Assembly (NCBI GenBank): GCA_027922465.2
Contig: BQMF02000001.1
Span: 2,046,001 to 2,110,000 of the forward strand
Direction of reading: 5' to 3'
Length of the DNA stretch: 64,000 bases
From: Turritopsis dohrnii
Lineage: Eukaryota > Cnidaria > Hydrozoa > Anthoathecata > Oceaniidae
Every line of letters begins with the position of its first letter. Position 1 is the stretch's first letter. This document shows, in pieces, positions 25,380-35,421 of the stretch. The notes beneath the pieces are model-generated. The model was not told the origin of the DNA, did no database searches, and worked only from the letters and a program-made list of their open reading frames with translations. The position numbers and the translations under genes were made by a program.

Positions 25380-25640
25380 AGACTTTTTGTGCACACTTTC
25401 ACCACCCGGATCCTGGGTCTGACTTTTGAATTGAGAGTCCTGGGTCTCGCCTTTGATGTTCGGATCCTGGGTCCCGAGTTCCACCTTTGATTTTTTAGGG
25501 TTCTGGGTCCCGTTTACAGGGTCTGTATTGGTGCGTCTCTGCATGATTCTGATCGGTTCTTGGTGGTTTCCTACTGGGTTCTGGTCGGTTCCTGCTGGGT
25601 TCTGCTGGGTTCCTGCTAGGTTCTGGTCGGTTCATGTTTT
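25380..25640 (+). repeat. Degenerate GGTTCTGG / CCTGGGTC minisatellite
   Basis: Iterated short words (TCCTGGGTC, GGTTCTGGTCGGTTCCTGCT) alternate over about 260 bp, giving long open frames on both strands that I regard as accidental. GC-richer than its surroundings. Confidence 0.7.
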
Positions 25641-26140
25641 ATAAAATACTAGCCGCCAAGGCGGCGTCGCTCGCCGCCCATATTCAGCCTGCGTTGTATG
25701 ACCACCTGCTCCAAATTATTGCACTTAAAACCATTGATAAGACTTCCTTTGCTGCTGGCTTTATCGCTTAATAAAGCTCGTTTGCACGCGAAGAGAAATA
25801 CGTTCCTGGTGTTTCAAATCTTGCATGTTGTTAACTCAGCCGTTCATTGTCGCGGTCGCATTTAAAATGCTTTACACAATGCATTCCGAACGTGAACTTC
25901 ACGTGGTTTTTATTTACGATTTTAAAGCAATCAAGTATCAGTTTAACAATTCACTCAAAACGCAGAGAGAAAAAACTTTTCAACTTATTATTTGCTTTTG
26001 TTTTACGCGCTCTAACATGGGTGCTGTCAGAAGTAGGTGAAAAAATGGTTTCTCTTCTTAAAAAGATCACACGGGAGGAGAAAGAAATGCACGTGCCAAA
26101 TGAATGAAGTGAATAAAAAACGTTCGATCAGATTAAAATA
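25641..26140. other. Intergenic
   Basis: A GC-rich word cluster (GCCGCCAAGGCGGCG, 25654-25678) sits at the junction with the minisatellite. The rest has short overlapping frames without recognised motifs. Confidence 0.35.
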
Positions 26141-26755
26141 CAGTGTGTATCAAAATGTCTTATCCACCAACTTTCAAGGCGTATATCTCATTACATGTCT
26201 GATAAAATATTGTGAATTTTATATCACAAGAAAGAGCTTTTTATGCTCTATCCATAAATATAAAATGTTTGCCAAAATATTTGTTTTTCGAAAAGATATG
26301 AAAGAAAAACTCAACGATTTGGTTCATTAAATTCTTAAAAGTCAATTAACTCAATTTACAATAAATGCCATTTGTAAACACAATAAAAAAATTAAAAATC
26401 ATCACACAGTAAAAAATTTTTATTTGAAATTTTTTAGATCAGTTGTTATGGGAAATTAATACGCAAAGGTATACTTGAAATTTTCTAAAGGTTTCATCAG
26501 CACAACAAAAGAAAATTACACCATTAAAAATTCATTAGCATGTCAGTTAATTGACTTTTAAGAATTTAATGAACCAAATCGTTGAGTTTTTCTTCAATAT
26601 CTTTTCGAAGAACAAATATTTTGGCAAACATTTTATATTAATAAATAGAGCATGAAAAGCTCTTTCTTGTGATATAAAATTCATAATATTTTATCAGGCA
26701 TGCAATGAGATATACGCCTTTAAAGTTGGTGGATAAGACATTTTGATACACACTG
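26141..26755. mobile_element. 615-bp foldback MITE, copy 1
   Basis: Long, nearly complementary arms of about 190 bp begin with CAGTGTGTATCAAAATGTCT and end with its complement. TA flanks both ends (26139-26140 and 26756-26757). A second copy of identical length lies at 32632-33246 with only a handful of differences, so both moved recently. Tips and TA duplication suggest Tc1/mariner-type mobilisation. No transposase. Confidence 0.9.
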
Positions 26756-27089
26756 TAGATTAAAAGAAATTGATAACGAAATTAAGACAACTATTAAGAC
26801 AAAAGTAAAAAAAAAAAAATTTTCTTTCATGATTCTCTTTTTTTTACCTATCGGTTTTTAAACATTTTGATTGTTCGAAAAAAGTTCACCCGTCTCAGAC
26901 AGTCAGGAAAGCGTTAGAATACACTGGCAAACCGCACATGCTGTCACGTTCTGCCACTGCTGCTTTTTGTCCAAAATGTTTAATCAGTTAGTTTCTTAGT
27001 TGATGTATTGTTTTCAAAGCCAAGTCAACGTGGAATATAAAACTGACAATAATAATAAAAACAAAACGTTATTCCTATTAGTTCATCAG

Positions 27090-27265
27090 CCAAAAAAAGT
27101 CACGTTCGATTGGGGTTGCAATGTATTTGCTTCAAACTCACGTCGCACACAAAAAAAGAAATAATTTCGCTCACAACTCAATCTACCATTTTGCGTGACT
27201 TACAAACAAACAAACAAACAAACAAACAAACAGACAGACAGAGAATCGGCTATTAATATATAGAC
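27090..27265 (+). repeat. SINE-like repeat with CAAA tail, copy 1
   Basis: Shares with 34515-34665 the stretch CAACTCAATCTACCATTTTG, then GCGTGAC, a CAAA microsatellite and AGAGAATCGGCTATTAAT. The second copy has a degenerate B-box-like GGTTTCGAACT. A tRNA-derived SINE is plausible but not proven. Confidence 0.5.
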
Positions 27266-27335
27266 GGCGTCCAAAATGATATTTACAAACATGACAGAGC
27301 TCAGAGTTGTTTAACAAGTCTTTTTTCAGTATTTC

Positions 27336-27590
27336 ATACCCACCCAACACAATGACGTCTCTATGACGTCATAAGTAAGTCCGACCATGACTTTATACGA
27401 CGTCATTGAAAGGTCATCGTGAGGTTATTTTTGCAACATAAACCGACGTCATATGCTGACGTCCCTCAGACGTTATCAAATGACCTATTCATAACATAGT
27501 TTTGTGAGAATGACTCAGCTATGACGTCATAACGACGTCACTAAGACGTCTTATGACGCATTTATGACCCCACCGTGACGTTTTTACTGA
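27336..27590. repeat. TGACGTCA-rich element, copy 1
   Basis: Starts with CACCCAACACAATGACGTC and contains about ten GACGTC or TGACGTCAT words in both orientations. The opposite end of the copy at 34085-34275 is its complement (GACGTCATGTGTTTGGTGGG). TGACGTCA is the CREB/ATF core, but here it is the iterated phrase of a repeat element. Confidence 0.65.
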
Positions 27591-27886
27591 GATGAGAGAT
27601 ACTTAAACAAAATGAAAAGAAGCGAATTTATAGTTATGGAAGCAAAGATAACAGATTTTTTCATCAGAAATATCTTTCAAATAAATATCATCTCTTAAAA
27701 TATGTGCTTTATAAATTAAAATACAAAATATTAACAATTAAGAAAGTGTTAAAAAATGATTAGTGATATAACCATGTTCATAAATACAAGAGATAGAAAA
27801 GACTATATCCATAAATTCTCCATTACACTCCTTGTACGTATTAACGTTTTGAAGGTCCTTGGACGGTGTACTCAAATGAAGTTACC

Positions 27887-30305
27887 TTAATGTTGAACAT
27901 ACGACGGGAGAGCGTGCTTCAAAACATCAATAATCGCTTTGTTCACAGACGCTTCCGTAGATTTTTGAGTTGCCAAAACGCCACCTATAGAAAGAAAAAG
28001 CAACAACCAAATTAAAAGTATTCAAAACACAATCCTGTTTAAATTAGATTTAAAAGCAAAATACTTACCCATGACAATATCGTGAATGGCTAACCCATCA
28101 AATTTTCTTTTCTTCTTTAGCCCACAAAGACTATACTCAGATAGTACTTCATCATTAGTTACCCTGAAAAAAAAGTGCAGAAAAAAATGCTTGCTTTATT
28201 ATGTCTTGATTACTTTTAAACTAACAATTAAAAATCAAATTATTAGCCAGCAGTTAAGGGAAAACCCAGCCCATATTTTGTCCCACACCTGAAGATTTGG
28301 TTGGGATGCAGAAACTTTAATTAGATCGTTTTTGTTTCCTTTGCCAATTCAAGAGTCTTGCTGTTATAACATACAGCTGAATACTGACTCTCTCGAGAAA
28401 GATACTTTACTTACGATAACAAGATATTTTTTACATTTGCTCTCACATCTTTGCCACCAATTCTGGACACTTTAGAAAGCTAAAATAAAATATATTAACA
28501 ACATCCTATTAACAAATAATTGTGGGGTGAGTGATATATATCATCCTCTTTAAGGTTAACAACTATCCAATAAAAGAAATCAGTAAAAAATGCAAAAAAT
28601 AATGAAGCAAATTAACACTACATTCTGCTTACCAAGCTTTGATAGGCATCTCTATCATTTTTCAGGGTTTCATTCAGTTGAATAAAATCGTCAATTGTAT
28701 GGCACTTCTCAATGAAGGTGTCAGCAGAATTCTGATTATTTTTTCTTAGCCCTTCATTTACAGCATTCAAGATTTCTGATAATGCATATAGAACTTTTCG
28801 TTGGAATTCTAGAGTTAAGTGATGGGATTTCCATTAACAAGACAATGAACAGATATTAACAGTAATAAATATCAATTTATACATACCATCAGTAGTAAAG
28901 GGATATCGGTCCTTATTTCCATTAGACTTTGTCTTTTGACTTTTTGGTGGTGAGCTGGATGCTCTTTTTCTATTTTGGATAATAGATAACAAAGAAGAGC
29001 TAGAAGCATCACTCGCTCTGCTGAATGAGTTCGAACTTTGTACAGGTGAAGTTTCTTGACAAGGCTTTCTTGTTCTTGGTGATCTTCTGGGAGAAGAAAA
29101 GTCAGTCAGACTGGCGAACATGAACTGTCCGAATCAGATATTATTTCCCTCCTTGATCCTAAAAAAAAAAAAAAAATAGTAAAATAATGTTACGTATTTA
29201 TCAATAATTTGATCATATTTTAGTTCGAAGTTAACCGGACTGACTTTTATGCCCACTGCTTTGGTGACTTGATCCTTTACTTGTTGTCTTTGCATTGGGT
29301 GTTGATGGCAGAGAGTCTGAAATTGTAGGTGACAATGAAAATAGAAGTAATCTCATAACAGCTTTAAAAACAATCTAGAGACAGACTATTCCAATTAGCA
29401 TTTTAAATCGGAAAATCTAATGATGCATCCAAGCAAAGTATTTCGAAATTATCAACATTAACTATAGAAACATTTTATCCAATTTTTATATGAAATTTGA
29501 AATTAGTCCAACCTAAATTCATTATTTCAAGAGTATAATTTCTTACATATTATATGTAGTGTAAGTATCTATTGAAGTATAACAACTTACTACTTATAAA
29601 ACTTCTTTCTATTGAATTCCTTCCAGATTTTGAACGTGGTGGCGTAGGTAATTTGATATCTGAAATGTCAAATTTCTTATGCAGTTACGACAAATTATGG
29701 GGCAACTTTCTTTAAAAAAACTTTTTTTATACCTGTTGAAGTAGTTTTAGTTTTCTTCACAGACAAATGTTCATCACAGCTTGAAAACTGGTAATCACAA
29801 ACCAGATCGTAGTCCTCTAAACAGTTTAATATTAAAAACAAAAAGAACTATTTATGAAAACACACCTGATTTACAAGTTAAAACTCCAGCCAACAATTAC
29901 CATCTTGAAATTTTACTTTAATTAACTTGTATGATTTCCAACTGGCATAATCAGGCATCTTCCCCTCCTTCAGATCTCTTGATGCATTGACACTATTGGA
30001 CCAATAAACTCGGTCACCAGAAATCCAATTAGAAGAAACAACAGCTTCTTCTATTTTGTTCCCTTCCAACAACTTTACCAATCATCACGAGGGCTGTCTG
30101 ATCTAAAATCATCATCCGTTTCAACATCCGTTATATCATCCTCCTCTTCTTCTTCTCTTTCATCATCGATGCTCAAAAGATAATTATGATTATTGCCTTC
30201 TTGAATGTTATCATTATCTTCCTCGTGTTCAGAACTACTACCTTCGTAATCCAGTAAAAATCTCTCAGTTTGTAAACTTCTGCGCCACCTACTATATCTT
30301 GACAT
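27887..30305 (-). CDS. DUF4806-domain protein, about ten exons
   Basis: Proposed exons, 5' to 3': 30075-30305 (ATG; MSRYSRWRRS then a very acidic stretch), 29901-30081 (VVSSNWISGDRVYW module), 29733-29816, 29591-29659, 29236-29316 (or from 29281), 28887-29086 (Ser/Arg-rich linker), 28633-28808 (FQRKVLYALSEI...), 28415-28479 (LSKVSRIGGKDVRANV), 28069-28163 (CGLKKKRKFDGLAIHDIV), 27887-27984 (ends HALPSYVQH, TAA). The last four join in phase and give the DUF4806 signature (FQ..VL..L, L..lGGkdv, G.KkK..Fd.l), a domain of unknown function usual in cnidarian and fish proteins. The N-terminal WI..D.VYW module also fits the family. Two junctions are unresolved: the first exon runs into TAA, one frame off from the next, and the phase into 28887-29086 does not match. 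Either introns were missed or the gene carries indels. Confidence 0.75.
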
Positions 30306-31663
30306 TCTAACGATGTTTTATAAACTATTCAAGAAGTGAGAAAGCAATGTTTGTCTTCACCACGTGTGCGAACCAGAATGAACCGTGTTAGTTATTTCAC
30401 GGGGGTAAACAAAAATCATGTGATGTGTTTAAGAAACAAATTAAAACGTTGAAGACTCTTTTCATGATCATTAAGATTTTAAATTTAAACAGATAGAAAT
30501 AAGCTTTTAGTATTAAACTTTGACGAAAAAATGACAATAAGAACAAGCATATAATTAATATATTTACGCCCTGGTTAGAGTGTGTCATTTTAAATAATGA
30601 CTTTAAATTAAGCTTGTATCAAAGCAGACAATAAAAATAATGGTCATACTGTATGGAATAAATAACATGTGAACTAACATTTCGAAATTTGGTAACGATA
30701 GGCCATGCATTTTTAAAGAAAATTTTAAACAAGGAGGCGCGTAAAGAAACTCAGCAAAATGGAGGAGAATAGAAGAAAATCGGCGGAAAAAATACACAAG
30801 AAGACTCGGCGAACACAAGGTAAATCCGAGACTTTTAATGAGTTTGGCATAAGTTTTGTGTGAGGAATTTCACTTATGTATACTGAAAGTAGCTATAGGG
30901 CAAAAAGCAAGCTCCAAGTGTTTCAGGAAAGGAAAAATGCTTGAAGAAAAACATGTTATCTATATTTTGCCTTCCTTATTAATAATCCCACGTTTAGTTG
31001 TAATGATACCCAAGTATTTTTGATGTTGTATTACTTTTACTTTCATGTAAAATAGGAAATGAGACCTAAATCGCATATTTACTGCACATAAAACAAGTTT
31101 TTTCATTGATTTGATACTCAATCAAAATCATAGAATTATTAATGTGATTATTTATATCTTTCATTTGTTGTTATTGAATATCTATGAAAAATTTTGCTGC
31201 TTCTCTGCCTTTTTTTATTTCAGGGACCATCAAAGAGTGAGGTTGCATGAAAAGAAATATTTACGCCTTGAAAACCATCATTATGGAAAAGTCAAAAAAG
31301 GCGAATAAAAAGTGTTGAAAAATCTTGTTATATATACACAGAATATACAGAATACACAGAAGAATACACAGAATACACAGAATATACAAGAATTCAGATT
31401 TATTCCCAGTACGAAGCAATTCTGTGAAGTCTACTGTGATGTCTTTCAAATGTGATGGATGATGGCACACTGGAAAAACGAAAGTCGAAGTTTCTTACAC
31501 ATATATTTTTTGCAACTCTCATAGATATATTATACAATTATTATACATGTTATGTATCATAAAAACTACTGTCGTTTCCCCAAGCTTTCAAGATTTCTTT
31601 TCTCCATCAGGTTTTTGTGGTTAGAACGATGATATTGGGGGAAGTCTTCAAGTGTTATATTAA
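30306..31663. other. Intergenic, 5' of the DUF4806 gene
   Basis: Probable promoter region of the DUF4806 gene at its left end. No supported gene. A short plus-strand ATG frame at about 30760 with a donor-like GTAAAT leads nowhere convincing. Confidence 0.35.
31335..31391 (+). repeat. ACACAGAAT-type microsatellite
   Basis: Iterated ATACACAGAAT and ATATACAGA units over about 57 bp. Confidence 0.85.
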
Positions 31664-31693
31664 AGGTCAAAATACACGATCTGATTTTACATA

Positions 31694-32330
31694 CCGTCTT
31701 CGTGTCTAATTACGGACAGCCTTGGTAATTACGGACATGATCAAAACATAATTCCAACCGTCTGTAAATTAAAAACACAGCACATCACGTACTGTCAACC
31801 AAACTGTAATAAAACAAACTTCAGAGAGAGATAATTAAATTTATTTGAACGCTAGAGAAAATTACCAATATGCAATTTAGAATTTATTTTTCTAAACTTT
31901 AAAGATTTAAAATAGACTGCGCCCTCTTGAGAATCATGCGTATTTTTATGAGCTCATGAAATATCGACAGGTCGAAAATTTATGTTTAAAAATGAATTGA
32001 GGAATGAAAATGTTTTTAGATCATGCTTTTAGAAAGTTAATTATCATAAAACACGTCAAATAAATAAAGTTTTTGTACGTCAATCACAGTGGGGGAGGAC
32101 ACTTTTTACTGAGTATTGAAATATAGGCCATTATGATTTTCACGGTCTATTATTCTTCAAGTGTTAGTGCTAATTGCTCTCTATTGGATTGCTCTGTTTC
32201 ATAAAACATTTTATTCAGTTATACATGGTGAACTTGGCAAGAACGCATGTCTATTTTCGTGACAAGAATGTTTGTTTACATTTTGATGTCCGTAATTGCA
32301 AAGGCTGTCCGTAATTAGACACGAAGACGG
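31694..32330. mobile_element. 637-bp TA-flanked MITE with GTCCGTAATTA phrases
   Basis: Inverted ends of about 30 bp start CCGTCTTCGTGTCTAATTAC and are flanked by TA (31692-31693 and 32331-32332). GTCCGTAATTA or its complement recurs near both ends. It is inserted in the outer element at 31664-33386. No transposase. Confidence 0.85.
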
Positions 32331-32631
32331 TATATGATTTTACATACTCGTTTGACGGATGGAAAAAGTCATATATGTAATAGTAAAATACATGATCTGA
32401 TTTTACGTATATGATTTTACATACTCATTTGATGGATGGAAAAAGATCATATGTAACAGTAAAATACACGTAAAAAGTTTTTATTTGATACTAATATACT
32501 CTAGGGAAATCTCAAAAAGTTCATTCAAACCTCTAGACGCACTCTGATTGGTTGAAATTTGTTTACAGCTGTAAAAAGTCATAAATGATTTTTTAAAAAG
32601 TAGAAGACCATCCTACTTTTTAAAAGTCATA

Positions 32632-33246
32632 CAGTGTGTATCAAAATGTCTTATCCACCAACTTTCAAGGCGTATATCTCATTACATGTCTGATAAAATA
32701 TTGTGAATTTTATATCACAAGAAAGAGCTTTTCATGCTCTATCCATAAATATAAAATGTTTGACAAAATATTTGTTTTTCGAAAAGATATGAAAGAAAAA
32801 CTCAACGATTTGGTTCATTAAATTCTTAAAAGTCAATTAACTCAATTTACAATAAATGCCATTTGTAAACACAATAAAAAAATTAAAAATCATCACACAG
32901 TAAAAAATTTTTATTTGAAATTTTTTAGATCAGTTGTTATGAGAAATTAATACGCAAAGGTATACTTAAAATTTTCTAAAGGTTTCATCAGCACAACAAA
33001 AGAAAATTACACCATTAAAAATTCATTAGCATGTCAGTTAATTGACTTTTAAGAATTTAATGAACCAAATCGTTGAGTTTTTCTTCAATATCTTTTCGAA
33101 GAACAAATATTTTGGCAAACATTTTATATTAATAAATAGAGCATGAAAAGCTCTTTCTTGTGATATAAAATTCATAATATTTTATCAGGCATGCAATGAG
33201 ATATACGCCTTTAAAGTTGGTGGATAAGACATTTTGATACACACTG
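32632..33246. mobile_element. 615-bp foldback MITE, copy 2
   Basis: Same family and exact length as 26141-26755, flanked by TA (32630-32631 and 33247-33248). Inserted within the outer element at 31664-33386. Confidence 0.9.
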
Positions 33247-33390
33247 TATATGTTAAGTCATAAGAGCAAAAGTCGTATGATTTTTTAAAATACACGATCT
33301 GTAAAAGTCATATATGATTTTTTATATAATGTATTTTTTATATAATGTAAAATCATATATGTAAAATCAGATCGTGTATTTTGACCTTAA

Positions 33391-33981
33391 GCCTGTGTTT
33401 TCAATTCTATGGGTTTTTACTGCACTTGAAAAAAGAAAAAGTTATCTTTTTATGGTAGAAGAAAATGTTTTTCATGTTCCTCAAAGCCTTCTGATGTTTT
33501 TGCCACATACATACACAATATCCATGATTTCACTATTTATCTTTAGTTTTCCTCTAAATCCTCCAATATATTTCAGTGTAATGTGCAACGTAGTCCATTG
33601 TAATTAAATTGTATTATTTTATCATTCTCTATTTTGATATTTTTTGTATTCAATTTGTAACGTTTTACTATTCATATATTCACTATTTATTATTTTTTAA
33701 TTTACTGTTTATTTTTGAAGTTCTAATAAATGAAACCTTGCTATAATACACGATGTGTCTTTTTTTAATGATTTTGTGTATATTTTTTTAGTAACGGCCC
33801 CAAAACAAAAACATGCTTTCCCCTGTATTTTTCTCCTTAAACATTTCCTCGTGATTGTTCCTCATGAAAAACTTTTCATTATTCTGAAAGTACTGAAACA
33901 TTCTTAGAAAATCTTTCAAGAGTAAAATAATTGCCTAATAAAATGATTGCCTAAATTGCTCAACTACACGAAACAATGGTA
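33391..33981. other. Intergenic
   Basis: AT-rich; no gene, terminal repeat or RNA recognised. Confidence 0.4.
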
Positions 33982-34084
33982 CCTTAAGGGGATTAATTTT
34001 CGCGGGAATTTAATTTCGCTATTAATTCAAAAATTCGCGAAACTTGCGAAATTTAACTCCGTAGTTCGGAAGAACCATGAAGTG

Positions 34085-34275
34085 AGGTTACGAAGTCGTC
34101 ATAACCATGACCTTCAGGTCATACGTAAGTCATCATTTCGCCGCCTTGCTGACGTCATATTGAATGACTTCCAATGACGTCATGAAAAAGTCATAAGGAT
34201 GTCATATGACTTCATGACCAAATTAAGACGTTATTAAGACGTCATAATGACGTCATGTGTTTGGTGGGTAATTAT
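34085..34275. repeat. TGACGTCA-rich element, copy 2
   Basis: Iterated GACGTCAT, AAGTCAT and ATGACTT words, ending GACGTCATGTGTTTGGTGGG, the complement of the start of copy 1 at 27336. Nested within 33982-34840. Confidence 0.6.
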
Positions 34276-34287
34276 TAATAGTTTTTG

Positions 34288-34510
34288 AGATGTATGAGAT
34301 CGTTTCGCTACGACCAACCGTTATGGAGATATTCTTGGTCAAATACTTTGATGACGTCACAGATCGCAACGAATTGGCAAAGGAATTGGCAATGATAAGT
34401 GTGCCCATGTTGTAGAGCTCGAAAAACTGATCAAAAAAATGTATGGGATCGTTTTGCTACGACCAACCGTTACTTCGATAAAAGGTTTTGATGACGTCAC
34501 AGACCCGTCC
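34288..34510 (+). repeat. Two-copy tandem repeat, about 149-bp period
   Basis: Each unit begins ATGTATGRGATCGTTTYGCT, continues ACGACCAACCGTTA, and ends TTTGATGACGTCACAGA. Non-coding. Confidence 0.75.
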
Positions 34511-34514
34511 CCAA

Positions 34515-34665
34515 AAAAATTAGACCCAAAATTTTAAAAATGGAATGCATAGGTTTCGAACTGACACGTCAGACACAAGAAAAGAATTAATCTCTCCCAC
34601 AACTCAATCTACCATTTTGCGTGACAGACAAACAAACAAACAAACAGAGAATCGGCTATTAATCT
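34515..34665 (+). repeat. SINE-like repeat with CAAA tail, copy 2
   Basis: See copy 1 at 27090-27265. Contains GGTTTCGAACTGACACG (B-box-like), the ACCATTTTGCGTGACA segment and a (CAAA)n tract. Confidence 0.5.
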
Positions 34666-35421
34666 CTTACCATATCTCTTAGCAATTGGAGAGGAGAAAG
34701 GCTTTGGAACAGGTAGATGTGAGTTAATCCTCGCGAAATTTTTCCTATCCTAGTGCCTATCCGCGAAAATAAATCCAAAACATTTCGCGAGTTTTTGAAC
34801 GAGTTGAAAATTAATCTCGCAAAACTTAATCCGATTAAAGTAATGCAAAGATTTTTAACAGTTATGTTCCAGCATCATTGGTTTTCAAAGTTTTTTTCAA
34901 TTCTGGACACGTTGTTAGATGCCATGTATCATCTCATAGTATTGATGATTTAAATGTTTCTACCAGGGTAATTACATTTTTATATCCCATATCCACCGTA
35001 AAACAAACAAACTTCATAATAAAGGAAAATCAATCATTGCGAAAGCTAACTGTTAGTCTGAGAAAGTTTCAGCAAATATCCCAAAGGTTTGAAGCACGTA
35101 ACCTGATGTCTGATGATATTCTACCCTACCTTCTTTCAATTTGCATGATTTCTCATTTGTTGTTGATAGTATCAGAAACAAGATGAAGGGTTGTATTTGA
35201 TGTGTCAATTTACTGAACCATTACAGTAGATTGAAATTTTAATGACTGACATTCTGTTTTTTACTTATGAAGCCTGCTCAAGCTTATGGCATTTTGAAAA
35301 GGATTAATAATAGTAATCATTTACTTGACAAACAACAAGTAACTGTGAATTGCTTCAAAAGTATCAAATTGTTGTTGTAGACTTTCTAAGAATGAATGTA
35401 TTATAACGACAACGACAAATG

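Larger units (their letters stand above)
31664..33386. mobile_element. Outer TIR element interrupted by two other MITEs
   Basis: The left end GGTCAAAATACACGATCTGA and its complement at the right end (about 33357-33386) are flanked by TTAA on both sides (31660-31663 and 33387-33390), with a one-base offset. The interior repeats TGATTTTACATACTC..GATGGATGGAAAAA. Elements 31694-32330 and 32632-33246 are inserted inside it. TTAA suggests a piggyBac- or Kolobok-type enzyme; this is tentative. Confidence 0.65.
33982..34840. mobile_element. Composite TA-flanked element with TTTCGCGGGAA phrases
   Basis: The left end CCTTAAGGGGATTAATTTTC followed by GCGGGAATTTAATTTCGC and the right end CTCGCAAAACTTAATCCGAT form an imperfect inverted repeat flanked by TA (33980-33981 and 34841-34842). 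The ends share the short word family of the 188-bp element at 61667-61854. The interior contains the TGACGTCA block, a two-copy tandem repeat and a SINE-like segment, so it was probably enlarged by later insertions. Confidence 0.6.

Noticed and set aside
25344..25644. Open frames on both strands over the GGTTCTGG minisatellite
   Set aside because: Low-complexity repeat translation; no start context or conserved domain.
26037..26330. 97-aa plus-strand frame entering the foldback (and a 61-aa frame in the other copy)
   Set aside because: It lies mostly inside a palindromic MITE arm and is duplicated with it; not a protein gene.
27180..27240. CRISPR-like or telomeric array
   Set aside because: The regular CAAA/CAGA units are a simple microsatellite at the end of a SINE-like repeat; no spacers.
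30759..31310. Possible divergent two-exon short gene (MEENRRKSAEKIHKKTRRTQ, then a basic second exon)
   Set aside because: Splicing the visible donor to the visible acceptor gives a stop after five codons; the attractive basic frame is out of phase.
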